A stretch of 64,000 nt of DNA from CALCKU01 sp964571595 (GTDB taxonomy: Bacteria; Pseudomonadota; Alphaproteobacteria; Caulobacterales; Maricaulaceae), in the NCBI GenBank assembly GCA_964571595.1, contig CAZNCJ010000004.1:11586-75585 (forward strand). Direction: 5' to 3'. How positions within the stretch are numbered: the stretch's first letter is position 1; the number at the start of each line of letters is the position of its first letter. A program made the position numbers and the translations under genes. Of the stretch, positions 19,201 to 27,527 are shown piece by piece. The notes under the pieces are model-generated. The model was not told the origin of the DNA. It worked only from the letters and a program-made list of their open reading frames with translations, and made no database searches.

Positions 19201-19485
19201 CGCCGTCTGTCCGCCCATTGTCGGTAAGAGCGCATCGGGTTTTTCAAGCGCGATGACCTTTTCCACCATTTCAGGTGTGATGGGTTCAATATAGGTGGCA
19301 TCCGCCATGCCCGGATCAGTCATAATCGTGGCGGGATTGGAATTTATCAGGATAACGCGGTAGCCCTCATCCTTTAAGGCTTTGCAGGCCTGAACCCCGG
19401 AATAATCAAACTCGCAAGCCTGACCAATAATGATCGGGCCGGCTCCGATAATAAGAATACTTTTTATGTCCGTACGCTTAGCCAT
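16216..19485 (-). CDS. carB: Carbamoyl-phosphate synthase large subunit
   Basis: 1089 residues, full length. Two ATP-grasp halves are evident (GAGPIIIGQACEFDYSG in the first, GGGPNRIGQGIEFDYCC in the second) with the oligomerisation region between and a C-terminal MGS-like regulatory domain (from about residue 945). The enzyme makes carbamoyl phosphate for arginine and pyrimidine synthesis with CarA, which is not in this window. AGGATAATTC precedes the ATG. It is followed by greA on the same strand, a frequent order in this group. Confidence 0.97.
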   Translation of the reverse strand: MAKRTDIKSILIIGAGPIIIGQACEFDYSGVQACKALKDEGYRVILINSNPATIMTDPGMADATYIEPITPEMVEKVIALEKPDALLPTMGGQTALNTALKLEEMGVLKKYDVEMIGAKADVIDKAENRERFAAAMTKIGLENPRATIITAPEDNIAAGVADALDKLELTGLPAIIRPAFTLGGTGGGIAYNVEEFEHYVRSGLMASPTNQVLIDESLLGWKEYEMEVVRDKADNCIIICAIENIDPMGVHTGDSITVAPALTLTDKEYQRMRDASIAVLREIGVETGGSNVQFAVNPKDGRMVVIEMNPRVSRSSALASKATGFPIAKIAAKLAVGYTLDELDNDITGATPAAFEPTIDYVVTKIPRFAFEKFPGSEATLTTSMKSVGEAMAIGRTFTESLQKALRSLETGLSGLDPVEVEDNGRDRHKAIKSRLSIQAPDRILVVAQAFREGLSVEKVFQYTSIDPWFLRQIEALVKAETFLQENGVPQDAKTWQAIKAEGFSDARIAELTDQTEQSIRKARHAAGVRPVYKRVDSCAAEFQAKTPYMYSTYEAASFDGKVDCEARVSDKQKVVILGGGPNRIGQGIEFDYCCCHAAFALADIGIESIMVNCNPETVSTDYDTSDRLYFEPLTEEDVIELIQKEASQGELLGVIVQFGGQTPLKLASALEANNIKLLGTASDALDRAEDRERFKALVEKLGLKQPKNDIARTAKAAEAAAEEVGYPVVLRPSNVLGGRGMEIVEDTEHLRRYITTAVKVSGKAPLLVDQYLRDAIELDVDAICDGEDVFVAGVMEHIEEAGVHSGDSACSLPPYSLSDEIVEELKRQARLLALELGVVGLMNIQFAVKDEEIYLIEVNPRASRTVPFVAKAVHLPVANIAAKVMAGMKLSEFDLAQKPHNYFAVKEAVFPFARFPGVDTILGPEMRSTGEVMGVAHSFGAAFAKSQLGGGTVIPKSGKVFISVRDEHKPVMADLAKRLISQGFEIVATGGTTKYLRARGIEVDYVRKVSEGRPHIVDAIKNGDIAIVFNTTSGKQSLKDSFSLRRTALTQSVPYFTTAAAAKACVAAIEDLAKNDYTVKSLQDIAAA

Positions 19486-19803
19486 GAATTATCCTATTTG
19501 ACCTATCTTTGGTTCTAAAAAAGAGGCGATTTCATAAAAGAATCGTCCCCAGAAAAGCAAATTGTCCTCTCCTATATAATTGGACGCAGGGTTACAAGCA
19601 TAGTTCTGAGCATTCTCTTAAAAACTTTCAGAATTATGATAAGTTTGTTTTCAGATGGCTTGATTTTTCAAAATATATGCCATTGCAGCGCTTCTATAGG
19701 CTTTTTGAGCGGTTTGGTTTATAAAACATACAGAAGCGCGCTTGGCATTGTTTTGATTTTTCGGCTATTGGGTAAGCTAGCACTATATATTTGAGGGTCT
19801 TAA
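19486..19803. other. Divergent intergenic region carB / M48 protease
   Basis: 318 bases, AT-rich, between divergent genes, so it should contain both promoters. A 71-codon open frame here is arginine/phenylalanine-rich without family resemblance and I do not support it as a gene. I see no clear hairpin or consensus operator. Confidence 0.5.
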
Positions 19804-20673
19804 ATGGTATTTAGACAGCAACAAGTCAGGCGACAATCGCTCGGAGGCAGAACAACGCGCAGGCGCGGCGGGTTTCGGTGGCAGATTATGTTGCTCTTTG
19901 CCATTGGCGCGGCGGTTTATTATTTCGCCAATCAAAAAACTGTGCCTTATACGGGGCGCAAGCAATTGCGAACAATGAAACCTGTTCAGGAAATGCAATT
20001 GGGTTTGCAGTCCTATCAACAAATCCTCAGCGATAGTCAGGTTCTTACCAGCGGCCCCGTTGTGGATGCGGTAAATGAGATCGGCGTGAAACTGGCGCGT
20101 GCCGCCGCTGATTCTGATCCCGGATTTGAATGGGCATTTAATGTCATCGAATCTGAACAAGCCAATGCTTTCGCGCTGCCCGGAGGCTATACGGCGGTCT
20201 ATACGGGCCTGATTCCTATTGCAGAAAATGAGGACGGTCTGGCCGTTATTATGGGCCACGAAGTCGCCCATGCGCTCGCCCATCACGGCGCGGAACGTAT
20301 GGCACAGCAAAATATCCAGCGCATTGTCGGGGCTGGTGTCTCCTTGGGCGCAGGCGGTCTGGACTTCGGCGCGCAGCGCGCCGTTATGGGGGTCTTTGGC
20401 GGTATTTCTCAATACGGATTTGCGCTTCCCTTTTCGCGCAAACATGAATCTGAGTCTGATTACATCGGACTAATTCTTGTGGCCCGCGCTTGTTATGATC
20501 CACGCGAGGCGCCCAAATTATGGGAACGCATGGGCGCAAATGCGGGAGCCAGTCCGCCTGAATTTCAATCTACTCATCCGGCGGCTGAAACGCGTGTGAG
20601 TGATTTCCAAAGATGGATGCCAGAAGCGATAGAGATTTATAATCAAAATTGCGCAAATAAAATTGGCCTTTAG
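19804..20673 (+). CDS. M48 family metalloprotease (LoiP/BepA-like)
   Basis: 289 residues. An Arg-rich cytoplasmic start is followed by one membrane segment (WQIMLLFAIGAAVYYFA), then the peptidase domain. The zinc motif HEVAH (first His at residue 152) is intact, and the third ligand is expected in the HESESDYIG segment. PGGYTAVYTGLIP is a typical substrate-side motif. Such proteins act in the periplasm on outer-membrane proteins. Unlike BepA it lacks C-terminal TPR repeats. A lone gene with no obvious operon partners. Confidence 0.9.
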   Translation: MVFRQQQVRRQSLGGRTTRRRGGFRWQIMLLFAIGAAVYYFANQKTVPYTGRKQLRTMKPVQEMQLGLQSYQQILSDSQVLTSGPVVDAVNEIGVKLARAAADSDPGFEWAFNVIESEQANAFALPGGYTAVYTGLIPIAENEDGLAVIMGHEVAHALAHHGAERMAQQNIQRIVGAGVSLGAGGLDFGAQRAVMGVFGGISQYGFALPFSRKHESESDYIGLILVARACYDPREAPKLWERMGANAGASPPEFQSTHPAAETRVSDFQRWMPEAIEIYNQNCANKIGL

Positions 20674-20737
20674 CGCGCATATGACCCTATAAGATAAAGA
20701 GCTCTTTTAATATACTGGCAATATACGGGGAAAATAT

Positions 20738-21760
20738 ATGGCAGATAAGGTTCTTGTCACAGGTGTCTCGGGGTTTATTGCCTCGCATATCGCCGCGCAA
20801 TTACTCGCCAAAGGTTATGCGGTACGCGGGACATTCCGCAATAAAGCTAAAAGTGCACAGATTGTTGAAAGGCTAAAGGTGGCTGGCGTTGATGTCAGCC
20901 AGTTAGAACTTGTCGAGGCCAATCTGGACTCAGATGAGGCGTGGCCAGAGGCCGTGAAAGACTGCCGGTATATCCAGCATATTGCCTCGCCTTTTCCGCT
21001 CGAAGCCCCGGATAATCGCGAAGCCCTCGTGCCTGAAGCCCGCGCGGGCGCGCAGCGTGTATTAGAACATGGTTTCTCAGCAGGTGCTGAGCGTGTTGTT
21101 ATGACGTCTTCTATGGTGGCTATGGTCGGCCAGCCAGGTCGTAAGAAACATATGGTCGTTAAGGAAACGGACTGGTCAGACCCAGATTGGAAACCTCTGA
21201 CAGCCTATCCTGTCTCTAAGACCCGCGCCGAGCTTTCAGCTTGGTCTTATGTCGAAGCGCAGGGCCTGAAAGACAAATTGGTGACAGTGTGTCCCGGGCT
21301 TGTCTTTGGTCCAGATCTCTACCAAAATTCAGGGGCGTCTCTGGCTTTGATCTCCGCCATGTTTGCTGGTGATTTTCCGAAAATGCCTAAAGTCTCTTAT
21401 CCGATAATCGATGTCAGGGACTGTGCGGCTATTCATATAGCTGCCATGACGGCTCCAAAGGCGGAGGGGCGTCGCTTAATGGCAGCAGGGGAGACTTTGT
21501 GGATGGAAGAGATAGCCGCCATATTAAAGGCCGCTTATCCTGAGGATAAAAAACTCCCCAAGGGTAGTTTTCCAAACTTTATGGTCAAACTTGTAGGGTT
21601 ATTTGATGACCGGATAAAATCGGTTCTGCCTGATCTGGGCATTTTTCATCAGGCGGATGCAGCTTATGTTAGCAATATTACTAAAGTCATTCCGCGCCCC
21701 GCCAAAGAAGCGATATTATCGGCCGCTGAAAGTTTAAAAACCCAGACACATATGTCTTGA
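20738..21760 (+). CDS. NAD(P)-dependent aldehyde/ketone reductase (extended SDR, DFR-like)
   Basis: 340 residues. The nucleotide-binding motif TGVSGFIASHIAAQLL is at the N-terminus, the catalytic Tyr-xxx-Lys is YPVSK and the VMTSSMVAMVG segment carries the Ser. This matches the dihydroflavonol-4-reductase-like aldehyde reductases. The substrate is unknown. It is followed with a short overlap by a membrane protein gene that starts with TTG inside its stop region. Confidence 0.85.
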   Translation: MADKVLVTGVSGFIASHIAAQLLAKGYAVRGTFRNKAKSAQIVERLKVAGVDVSQLELVEANLDSDEAWPEAVKDCRYIQHIASPFPLEAPDNREALVPEARAGAQRVLEHGFSAGAERVVMTSSMVAMVGQPGRKKHMVVKETDWSDPDWKPLTAYPVSKTRAELSAWSYVEAQGLKDKLVTVCPGLVFGPDLYQNSGASLALISAMFAGDFPKMPKVSYPIIDVRDCAAIHIAAMTAPKAEGRRLMAAGETLWMEEIAAILKAAYPEDKKLPKGSFPNFMVKLVGLFDDRIKSVLPDLGIFHQADAAYVSNITKVIPRPAKEAILSAAESLKTQTHMS

Positions 21761-22392
21761 CCTTATTTTACCGTAAATCTTGTGCTGTTCTGACTTGGAC
21801 AGTTTTGGTCTTGCAATATGTTATAATGCTGCAAGGCGGTGAATATGGCGGGCTGGCCGGGACAAGCCTGATCTTTTTTGGTTATTTTACAATTTTGACC
21901 AATATTTTAGTGGCTATGGCTTTTTCTGTTTCTTTTTTAAAAACTGGCGGCACGTTTGAGAGATTTTTTCAAAAACAGTCTGTCAGAGCGTCAATCGCAC
22001 TTTATATTCTGGTTGTCTGTATCGTTTATTATAGCCTGCTCGCGCAGATACATGAAACAGAGGGTGTATCCGCGATTTTAAATCTGTTCCTACACTTCAT
22101 CCTGCCTGTGCTGTACCTGATGGATTGGGTCTTTTTCGCGCCTAAAGGAGAGATGTCGTATCAAAGCCTGCCATTCTGGGTGGTCTACCCGTTTGTTTAC
22201 GGTATTGGCGTGATCATACAGGGCGCCCTGACAGGGTTTTATCCCTATCCCTTTTTGAATATTGCCGAAATCGGCTTCGGGGCCGTGGTGATAAACATGT
22301 TTGGTTTTATGTGTGTTTACGCTCTTGGCGGGGCGGGGTTTATCTGGTTGGGACGGGTTTTAACGCGTGGATCAAAACAACCGACCACTTAG
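21757..22392 (+). CDS. Pr6Pr family membrane protein
   Basis: 211 residues with about six transmembrane helices (first VLTWTVLVLQYVIML, last FGFMCVYALGGAGFIW). The motifs FFGYFTILTNILVA and FLHFILPVLYLMDW, and VYPFVYGIGVIIQGALTGFYPYPFL (quoted only in part: GALTGFYPYPFLN), match the Pr6Pr/FAR-17a-AIG1-like group, whose function in bacteria is unknown. The start is a TTG whose last two bases belong to the upstream TGA stop, implying coupling to the reductase. It converges with the ParA-like gene, overlapping by four bases. Confidence 0.75.
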   Translation: MTLFYRKSCAVLTWTVLVLQYVIMLQGGEYGGLAGTSLIFFGYFTILTNILVAMAFSVSFLKTGGTFERFFQKQSVRASIALYILVVCIVYYSLLAQIHETEGVSAILNLFLHFILPVLYLMDWVFFAPKGEMSYQSLPFWVVYPFVYGIGVIIQGALTGFYPYPFLNIAEIGFGAVVINMFGFMCVYALGGAGFIWLGRVLTRGSKQPTT

Positions 22393-23147
22393 CCCATTTT
22401 GATATTCAGGCTGAGACCTTTTTGCGCCGCCTCGCTACGTGCGATCTGACGCAATTGATGTAACAGGCTTTCTATAAAGACCGGGTCTTCACCGTCTTGT
22501 CGGCCCTCTTGGGTTTCACCCATAGGCTCTCTATGTCCAGCATAAGCTGGCGGCGCGCCCAAAAACTCGCGCAGGGTTTGACGTAACATATCCGCTGTTT
22601 CGTCGGCGGCCTCTTGCGGACCGTTTGAGATCAATAAAGGATCAAATTTTGGCGCGCGCGCTCTGATAGCGTCCATCATCCAATAGGCCCGCATAAACAG
22701 ATCACCCTTGGTGCTAAAATTTAACAGGCTGATGTCAGAGGCCGCAGCCAGCCTGACATGTGCCGCTGTGCAGCCTTCGGGGAGGGCCATGAAAGTCCAG
22801 TCATAATTTAGTGAGAGGGCTACAAGGCTGCCGATTAAATCCTCAAGCGGGGCGTCCCCGCATGTAATGGCTGTGAAATGCTCATTAGAGGTCACATATT
22901 TAATATCATTTATATCCACACCGTCATGCACCGCATCGCTAAGTGTCTTATTAAAAATAATACCTGATTTTCGCATCAGCTCACCGCCGCATCCATCCAG
23001 CATTAAAACGGTCTTGCCCGTTTTTGCCGCAGATTTGGCAAGGGCGAGTGTAAGCTCTTGTGTGTTTAGATCCGAACTTGCGGCCATAATAGGCACGAAA
23101 TGTCCCGCCGGGGTATAATTTGCGTTTAAATATGTTGCCATATGCAT
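22389..23147 (-). CDS. ParA/MinD-like protein without a P-loop
   Basis: 252 residues. The overall order resembles the SIMIBI ATPases: a first strand FVPIMAASSDLNTQELTLAL where Walker A should be, a KTVLMLDGCGG strand as in the switch region, and YDWTFMALPEG like a degenerate Walker B. The P-loop lysines and glycines are missing, so it is probably not an ATPase. The C-terminal part (from ~residue 195) is hydrophilic. It diverges from chpT across 245 bases. Assignment rests on fold-like pattern only and is tentative. Confidence 0.55.
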   Translation of the reverse strand: MHMATYLNANYTPAGHFVPIMAASSDLNTQELTLALAKSAAKTGKTVLMLDGCGGELMRKSGIIFNKTLSDAVHDGVDINDIKYVTSNEHFTAITCGDAPLEDLIGSLVALSLNYDWTFMALPEGCTAAHVRLAAASDISLLNFSTKGDLFMRAYWMMDAIRARAPKFDPLLISNGPQEAADETADMLRQTLREFLGAPPAYAGHREPMGETQEGRQDGEDPVFIESLLHQLRQIARSEAAQKGLSLNIKMG

Positions 23148-23392
23148 GGCTTATCCCTCACATTCCTCGCGCGTTATTTCCGCGCTTGAGAAACTTATAA
23201 GTAGTCCGATTTAAGGTGGCGCTAAGGGGTATGGTAAAATTAGTATAAAGTCAGGCGAACCCTCTTAGGACGGAATTAAGAGGGCTTAACGACTTAGAGA
23301 GCATTTGATTGATAGGATTGGGCGAATCACTTATCAATACGATACGGGCCGTATTTACATCCCGATCAGTCTTAAAGGCATAAGAGTTAATT

Positions 23393-24061
23393 ATGACAAC
23401 ATCACCCAAGCTCACCCCTTCCGATCTCTCAGCCCTTATGTGTTCCAGAATTTGTCACGACCTTATCAGTCCGGTTGGCGCGCTTGGCACCGCGCTGGAA
23501 GTTTTGGGTGATGAGAGCAATACCGATATGCACGCCGATGCCTTAGAGCTTGTGAAAATGTCAGCTGGGCAGGCCTCATCTAAGCTACAATATTTACGCA
23601 TGGCCTTTGGCGCGGCCGGGTCTACCAAGAGCCTTGTTGGCATAGAAGAGCTAAAAAGTCTTGTCTCGGACATGTATGGAGGCGGTAAAATCGAAATTAG
23701 CTGGGACGGGGATTTGACTGATTTGGAGAAAAGCCGTGCGCGTCTTTTGCTCAATTTAGTCATGCTGGCTGTGCAAGCCATACCGCGCGGCGGGGAGCTG
23801 ACGATTACGTGCAAAACGGCTAATGGGTCAGAGGAATTGGTCTTGCGCGCAAATGGGCGCAAAGCGCGCCTCGATGAGGCCGTTGAGAAGACATTGGCCG
23901 GACGCGCGCCTGAAGACGGATTTGATGGTCGCACGATACAGCCATTTTATGCAGGCATGATTGTGCGCGAGATTAAAGGGCAGGTCTTTGCGACAGCGAC
24001 TGAAGAAGAAGTCGTGTTTAAAGCGATATGTCCCGCGCTAGGGGCGCAAAACGCAGCTTAA
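23393..24061 (+). CDS. chpT: Histidine phosphotransferase ChpT
   Basis: 222 residues. The dimerisation helix carries the phospho-accepting histidine in CSRICHDLISPVGALGTALE (His near residue 22), matching ChpT. The C-terminal half is a Bergerat-like fold that no longer binds ATP. In Caulobacter ChpT shuttles phosphate from CckA to CtrA and CpdR. It starts an apparent plus-strand group with the CheA-like, receiver and CheR genes. TTAA half-sites lie in the 245-base upstream region (TTAA-N6-TTAA near 23276) but not with the N7 spacing of a true CtrA box. Confidence 0.9.
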   Translation: MTTSPKLTPSDLSALMCSRICHDLISPVGALGTALEVLGDESNTDMHADALELVKMSAGQASSKLQYLRMAFGAAGSTKSLVGIEELKSLVSDMYGGGKIEISWDGDLTDLEKSRARLLLNLVMLAVQAIPRGGELTITCKTANGSEELVLRANGRKARLDEAVEKTLAGRAPEDGFDGRTIQPFYAGMIVREIKGQVFATATEEEVVFKAICPALGAQNAA

Positions 24062-24189
24062 TTTACTGAAAAATATGTAAAAATCGGCCTCAAATAGGGC
24101 TTAGCTTTATAACCTCTTAACGAATTTTAGGCACTTTAACCTTTGAGAGCGGCAGTGAGTCGCGACTTAACTGTAATTAAAGGTGCGTA

Positions 24190-25200
24190 ATGGGAGATGA
24201 TTTGCTGGCCGCGCGGGCATTTGTCCAAGACGCGCAGACACATCTTGAAACTTTATTGGGTGAAAACCGCTACGATGCGGCTTTGGCGCGCGCAGCTATT
24301 GCTGACATACGCAAGGCTGCTATGCCCTTAAAGGCTCGGGCGATAATGCGCAGCGGGCAACGCGCTATGGAACTTTTAGAGGCACAGGCCTCTAGGCCCA
24401 AAATGGACGGCGCTTATCTCGCCTTAAATAAACTAGTCACGCAATATCGCCAAGGCTTGGAAGAGGTCGAACTGGCGACAAGCCTTCCGTCATATATTGA
24501 TATACCGGGATCCACCCAAGACTGCGAGGATTTCATATCTGCCAAAGACACGCTGGCTTCTGTGTTTAAATTCTCCCGCAATGAAAAACATAAACAGGCT
24601 TTAGGCTTTTTGTCAGGACTATCCGTGGACAGTCCAGATCAAGAGACAGCTAGCCCAATGATACGCCCGATAGAGAAAGATCAGACAGTTACGTCGCAAA
24701 GCGCCCAAATTGAAAAGCAAAGCAGAGTGCCAAGTCCGACTGCCTTTGAAGATTTAATGCCTAGCCTGACCAATTGTGTGCTGATTGCGGCGCGTCGCAG
24801 CGATAAAACGGTGAGTCTGGGATATACGGCCAATGATGTCCTACTGCCCGCCTTTTGTGCGGGCCGTGTCGAGAAAAAATTGCAAGCCCTTGGTCGGTTC
24901 CTCGTTGATAATATTATGGAAAGTCGCGACATCAGACTGGCGCGCGGGGATAGTCAAAGTGGGCAGATATTAATAACGGCAAAGTCTGAAGCTGGGGTCA
25001 TTACGATAGATCTTGAATGTAAAGGCCGAGGAATAAGCAAGGTACAAAGGGACGCTATTACTGGCGCGGATGCTTTCATACAGGTCAGCTGTTTGGAAAG
25101 CGATAATGTAACGACTCTTCGTGTCAGGGTCGACGCTAAGGCTTCGCAGAGCCAGTTTAAAGCACAATACCCGATCGCCCAAAAAGAGAGCGTGTTATGA
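24190..25200 (+). CDS. Degenerate CheA-like protein (no H-box)
   Basis: 336 residues. The N-terminal ~100 residues are a helical bundle that could be an Hpt relic (RAFVQDAQTHLETLLGENRY), but the phospho-His motif of CheA is absent. The C-terminal ~150 residues show a weak HATPase-like plan (RFLVDNIMESRDIRL, then VITIDLECKGRGIS) in which the N-box and G-box are not conserved. It overlaps the following receiver gene by four bases. Placement with chpT, a CheY-like and a CheR-like gene suggests a signalling scaffold. The CheA relation is inference; the protein could be unrelated. Confidence 0.5.
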   Translation: MGDDLLAARAFVQDAQTHLETLLGENRYDAALARAAIADIRKAAMPLKARAIMRSGQRAMELLEAQASRPKMDGAYLALNKLVTQYRQGLEEVELATSLPSYIDIPGSTQDCEDFISAKDTLASVFKFSRNEKHKQALGFLSGLSVDSPDQETASPMIRPIEKDQTVTSQSAQIEKQSRVPSPTAFEDLMPSLTNCVLIAARRSDKTVSLGYTANDVLLPAFCAGRVEKKLQALGRFLVDNIMESRDIRLARGDSQSGQILITAKSEAGVITIDLECKGRGISKVQRDAITGADAFIQVSCLESDNVTTLRVRVDAKASQSQFKAQYPIAQKESVL

Positions 25201-25565
25201 AGACCTGCCTTGTAGTTGACGATTCAAAAATGATACGCCGCATAGCGGGGCGGATATTAAAAGATTTGAAATTTACACCCAAAGAAGCTGCAAATGGCGA
25301 AGAAGCTATGGAGCAATGCCGCGCTAACATGCCCGATGCTATCTTATTGGATTGGAAAATGCCGGTCATGGACGGCTTGTCTTTTTTGAAAGCCTTACGG
25401 AAAGAACCGGACGGCAAAAAACCTGTTGTGGTTTTTTGTACGGCCCAGCGCGATGTTGAAAAAATCACAACGGCTCTGGATGCTGGTGCGGATGAGTATG
25501 TCATGAAGCCTTTTGATTCAGACATTATCGAAAGTAAATTCTTTGAAGCGGGTCTGCTTACATGA
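25197..25565 (+). CDS. Single-domain response regulator (CheY-like)
   Basis: 122 residues, a stand-alone receiver. The acidic pair is Asp8-Asp9 (VVDDS), the phosphorylation site Asp52 (LLDWKMPVMDG), the switch Thr82 (FCTAQ) and Lys104 (VMKPF), all intact. No output domain. It overlaps both neighbours by four bases (ATGA), so it is made with the CheA-like and CheR proteins. Likely partner in the ChpT-linked signalling group; a chemotaxis role is not certain as no receptor or cheW gene is present. Confidence 0.92.
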   Translation: MKTCLVVDDSKMIRRIAGRILKDLKFTPKEAANGEEAMEQCRANMPDAILLDWKMPVMDGLSFLKALRKEPDGKKPVVVFCTAQRDVEKITTALDAGADEYVMKPFDSDIIESKFFEAGLLT

Positions 25566-26509
25566 GTGCAGCGCTGAGCTTAAAACCCAGCTATTATGAG
25601 GCCTTGAAGCGCTTAACTGTCGAATTGGCGGGGGTAAAGCTGGGCGCTGACCATGCTTTCTTGATAGAGACACGTCTTTCAACTCTGGCACGTAAAGAAG
25701 GCTTTGAGAGCCTTTCAGATATGATTGAGGAATTATTTTCTCAAGGTAAAAACAGATTGGCCATTCAAATTGTTTCCTCTTTGCTCGAACGCGATACGCA
25801 TTTCTATACCGATAGAATTGGCTATGACACTTTATTAGACGTACTGATTCCGAAATTATACCAATCCTATAAGGGAGGAGAAATACGGATTTTATCATTT
25901 GGCTGCTCAAGTGGTCAGGAGCCTTATGGTCTGGCGATGTCATTGGATAAAGTGCGTACGCAATTTAAAGATATGGATATAAAAATCGTGGGGATTGATT
26001 ATCCGTCTTCTGCTTTGGACCGGGCGCGCCAAGGTCGCTATAGCCATTTCGATGTTCAACGCGGCCTCCCTATTCGTGATCTTATTACCTATTTTGACCG
26101 CCGCGGCGAAGATTGGGTTGTTAAAGATAAAATCCAGAGAGCCGTAGAGTTTAAAGAGTTTCATTTGCTCTCAAATCTGGAAAGTCTGGGACAATTTCAT
26201 GTGGTTTTATTTCGCAATGTCCTGCCGCATTATTCTTCGCCTGCACAAGTCAGGGTTTTGCGCGGCATGGCCAAAATCGTCAAACCGCTCGGCTATCTCA
26301 TGCTAGGCTCTCAAGAGAGTTTAAGTGGGATTAATTACGGCTTTGATGCTGATCCGTCCCATCAAGGCGTTTTTAAACGCAGAGAGCCAGAGCCTGAACC
26401 GGTTGTAGAAGATCCGAATATCAAAAAGCCTAATGGCAATAAAACTTTCGAAAAAAGCAAAAGACGTATGCGCGATATATCTGAAATAGGAAAGCAAAAG
26501 AAAAGCTAG
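25562..26509 (+). CDS. cheR: CheR-type protein-glutamate methyltransferase
   Basis: 315 residues. Catalytic landmarks are LLERDTHFYTD (usually RDTTxFFR), the SAM-binding FGCSSGQEPYGLAM, the acidic VGIDYPSSALDRARQGRY and VVLFRNVLPHY. The N-terminal helical domain of CheR is present. It transfers methyl groups from S-adenosylmethionine to glutamates of receptors or other proteins. The last ~45 residues are a Pro/Lys-rich tail (RREPEPEPVVEDPNIKKP) not found in typical CheR. The last gene of the coupled operon, ended by a terminator. Confidence 0.85.
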   Translation: MSAALSLKPSYYEALKRLTVELAGVKLGADHAFLIETRLSTLARKEGFESLSDMIEELFSQGKNRLAIQIVSSLLERDTHFYTDRIGYDTLLDVLIPKLYQSYKGGEIRILSFGCSSGQEPYGLAMSLDKVRTQFKDMDIKIVGIDYPSSALDRARQGRYSHFDVQRGLPIRDLITYFDRRGEDWVVKDKIQRAVEFKEFHLLSNLESLGQFHVVLFRNVLPHYSSPAQVRVLRGMAKIVKPLGYLMLGSQESLSGINYGFDADPSHQGVFKRREPEPEPVVEDPNIKKPNGNKTFEKSKRRMRDISEIGKQKKS

Positions 26510-26538
26510 CGCGCGGAAATGCCGAAAAATAAGATATA

Positions 26539-26567
26539 AAAAAACCCCTCTTAAAGAGGGGTTTTTC
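26539..26567. terminator. Bidirectional terminator between cheR and rplI
   Basis: Hairpin ACCCCTCT/AGAGGGGT (26544-26551 and 26555-26562) with an A-tract before and TTTTT after, so it works for both convergent transcripts. Confidence 0.9.
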
Positions 26568-26589
26568 GTAAGTTGAATGTAAAGAAGGT

Positions 26590-27249
26590 TTATTCTTCTT
26601 CGCCTTTCGAGCCGTCCCCGCTCGGCAGAGGCTTGATAGTCTCAGAGGTGTCTTCAGCCTCATCACCAGCAATAAAGGCTTCGCCTGCATCACCCTCAAA
26701 CATTTGAGAGGCGATTTCCGCGCGCTCAGCTGCTGCGTCTTCGGCATCGGCTTTATTAGCTGCGATTTGGGTGGCAATAACGTCTTCGCCTTTTGCCTGT
26801 CTTTCCGCTTCATCTTCTGAACGGGCAACATTCACAACCACATTGACAGCCACTTCAGGGTGGAGCTTGACTTTGACTTCGTGCAAACCAAGGCTCTTAA
26901 TAGGTTGTTCCAGAACAACCATGTTGCGCTTAATTTCACCGCCAACAAGTTCAGCAACATCGCGTGAACTTACAGAGCCGTAAAGAATACCGGTTTCACC
27001 AGCCTTACGGATGACAATATAAGTTGAACCGTCAAGTTTATCACCAGAGGCCGCCGCGCTTTCACGAGCTTCGGCATTGCGGGCTTCGAGGAATTCACGC
27101 TCGGCTTCAAAGCGAGCCAGATTGGCTTTAGTCGCTCTGAGGGCCTTGGCTTGTGGCAATAGAAAATTGCGGGCAAAGCCTGGCTTGACTTTAACAACGT
27201 CGCCCATGGCGCCGAGTTTTTCAACACGTTCTAGGAGGATAATTTCCAT
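26590..27249 (-). CDS. rplI: 50S ribosomal protein L9 (with long acidic C-terminal extension)
   Basis: 219 residues; standard bL9 has about 149. The N-terminal domain (MEIILLERVEKLGAMGDVV, GFARNFLLPQAKA) and the LYGSVSSRDVAE C-domain are normal up to about residue 145. The remaining ~75 residues are Ala/Glu-rich and acidic (SEDEAERQAKGEDVIATQ ... GDGSKGEEE), and probably disordered. Such tails occur in alphaproteobacteria. It is the last of rpsF-rpsR-rplI. Confidence 0.95.
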   Translation of the reverse strand: MEIILLERVEKLGAMGDVVKVKPGFARNFLLPQAKALRATKANLARFEAEREFLEARNAEARESAAASGDKLDGSTYIVIRKAGETGILYGSVSSRDVAELVGGEIKRNMVVLEQPIKSLGLHEVKVKLHPEVAVNVVVNVARSEDEAERQAKGEDVIATQIAANKADAEDAAAERAEIASQMFEGDAGEAFIAGDEAEDTSETIKPLPSGDGSKGEEE

Positions 27250-27260
27250 GTCTTACTCTC

Positions 27261-27524
27261 CTATTTCGCAGCGTATGGGATAAGGGCGAGATAGCGCGCA
27301 CGCTTAATCGCCCGCGCCAATTCGCGTTGCTTTTTATGCGAGACAGCTGTGATACGAGACGGCACAATCTTGCCTTTCTCGGACATATATCTTTGCAACA
27401 TTTTTGGATCTTTATAGTCAATCTTGATCCCGTTATCGCCAGAAAACGGGCAGACCTTGCGACGTCGGCTAAAGGATGTGCGTGACGGCAGGTTCTCAAT
27501 TTTAATCGCGTTTTTAGCAGCCAT
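27261..27524 (-). CDS. rpsR: 30S ribosomal protein S18
   Basis: 87 residues. The core RRRKVCPFSGDNGIKIDYKD and KIVPSRITAVSHKKQRELA are diagnostic of bS18. It sits 3 bases after rpsF and 11 before rplI, the conserved order. S18 pairs with S6 on the 30S platform. Confidence 0.97.
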   Translation of the reverse strand: MAAKNAIKIENLPSRTSFSRRRKVCPFSGDNGIKIDYKDPKMLQRYMSEKGKIVPSRITAVSHKKQRELARAIKRARYLALIPYAAK

Positions 27525-27527
27525 GAT

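Noticed and set aside
19509..19724. 71-codon plus-strand frame between carB and the M48 gene
   Set aside because: Low-complexity Arg/Phe-rich sequence, poor start and no resemblance to known proteins.
19783..20445. 220-codon minus-strand frame opposite the M48 protease
   Set aside because: A shadow of a well-supported zinc protease with intact HEVAH.
23270..23290. CtrA box before chpT
   Set aside because: TTAA half-sites are spaced by 6 rather than 7 bases, so it does not meet the consensus; the same holds near 24167.
25518..25943. 141-codon minus-strand frame opposite cheR
   Set aside because: Overlaps the SAM-binding region of a recognisable CheR; no family match.
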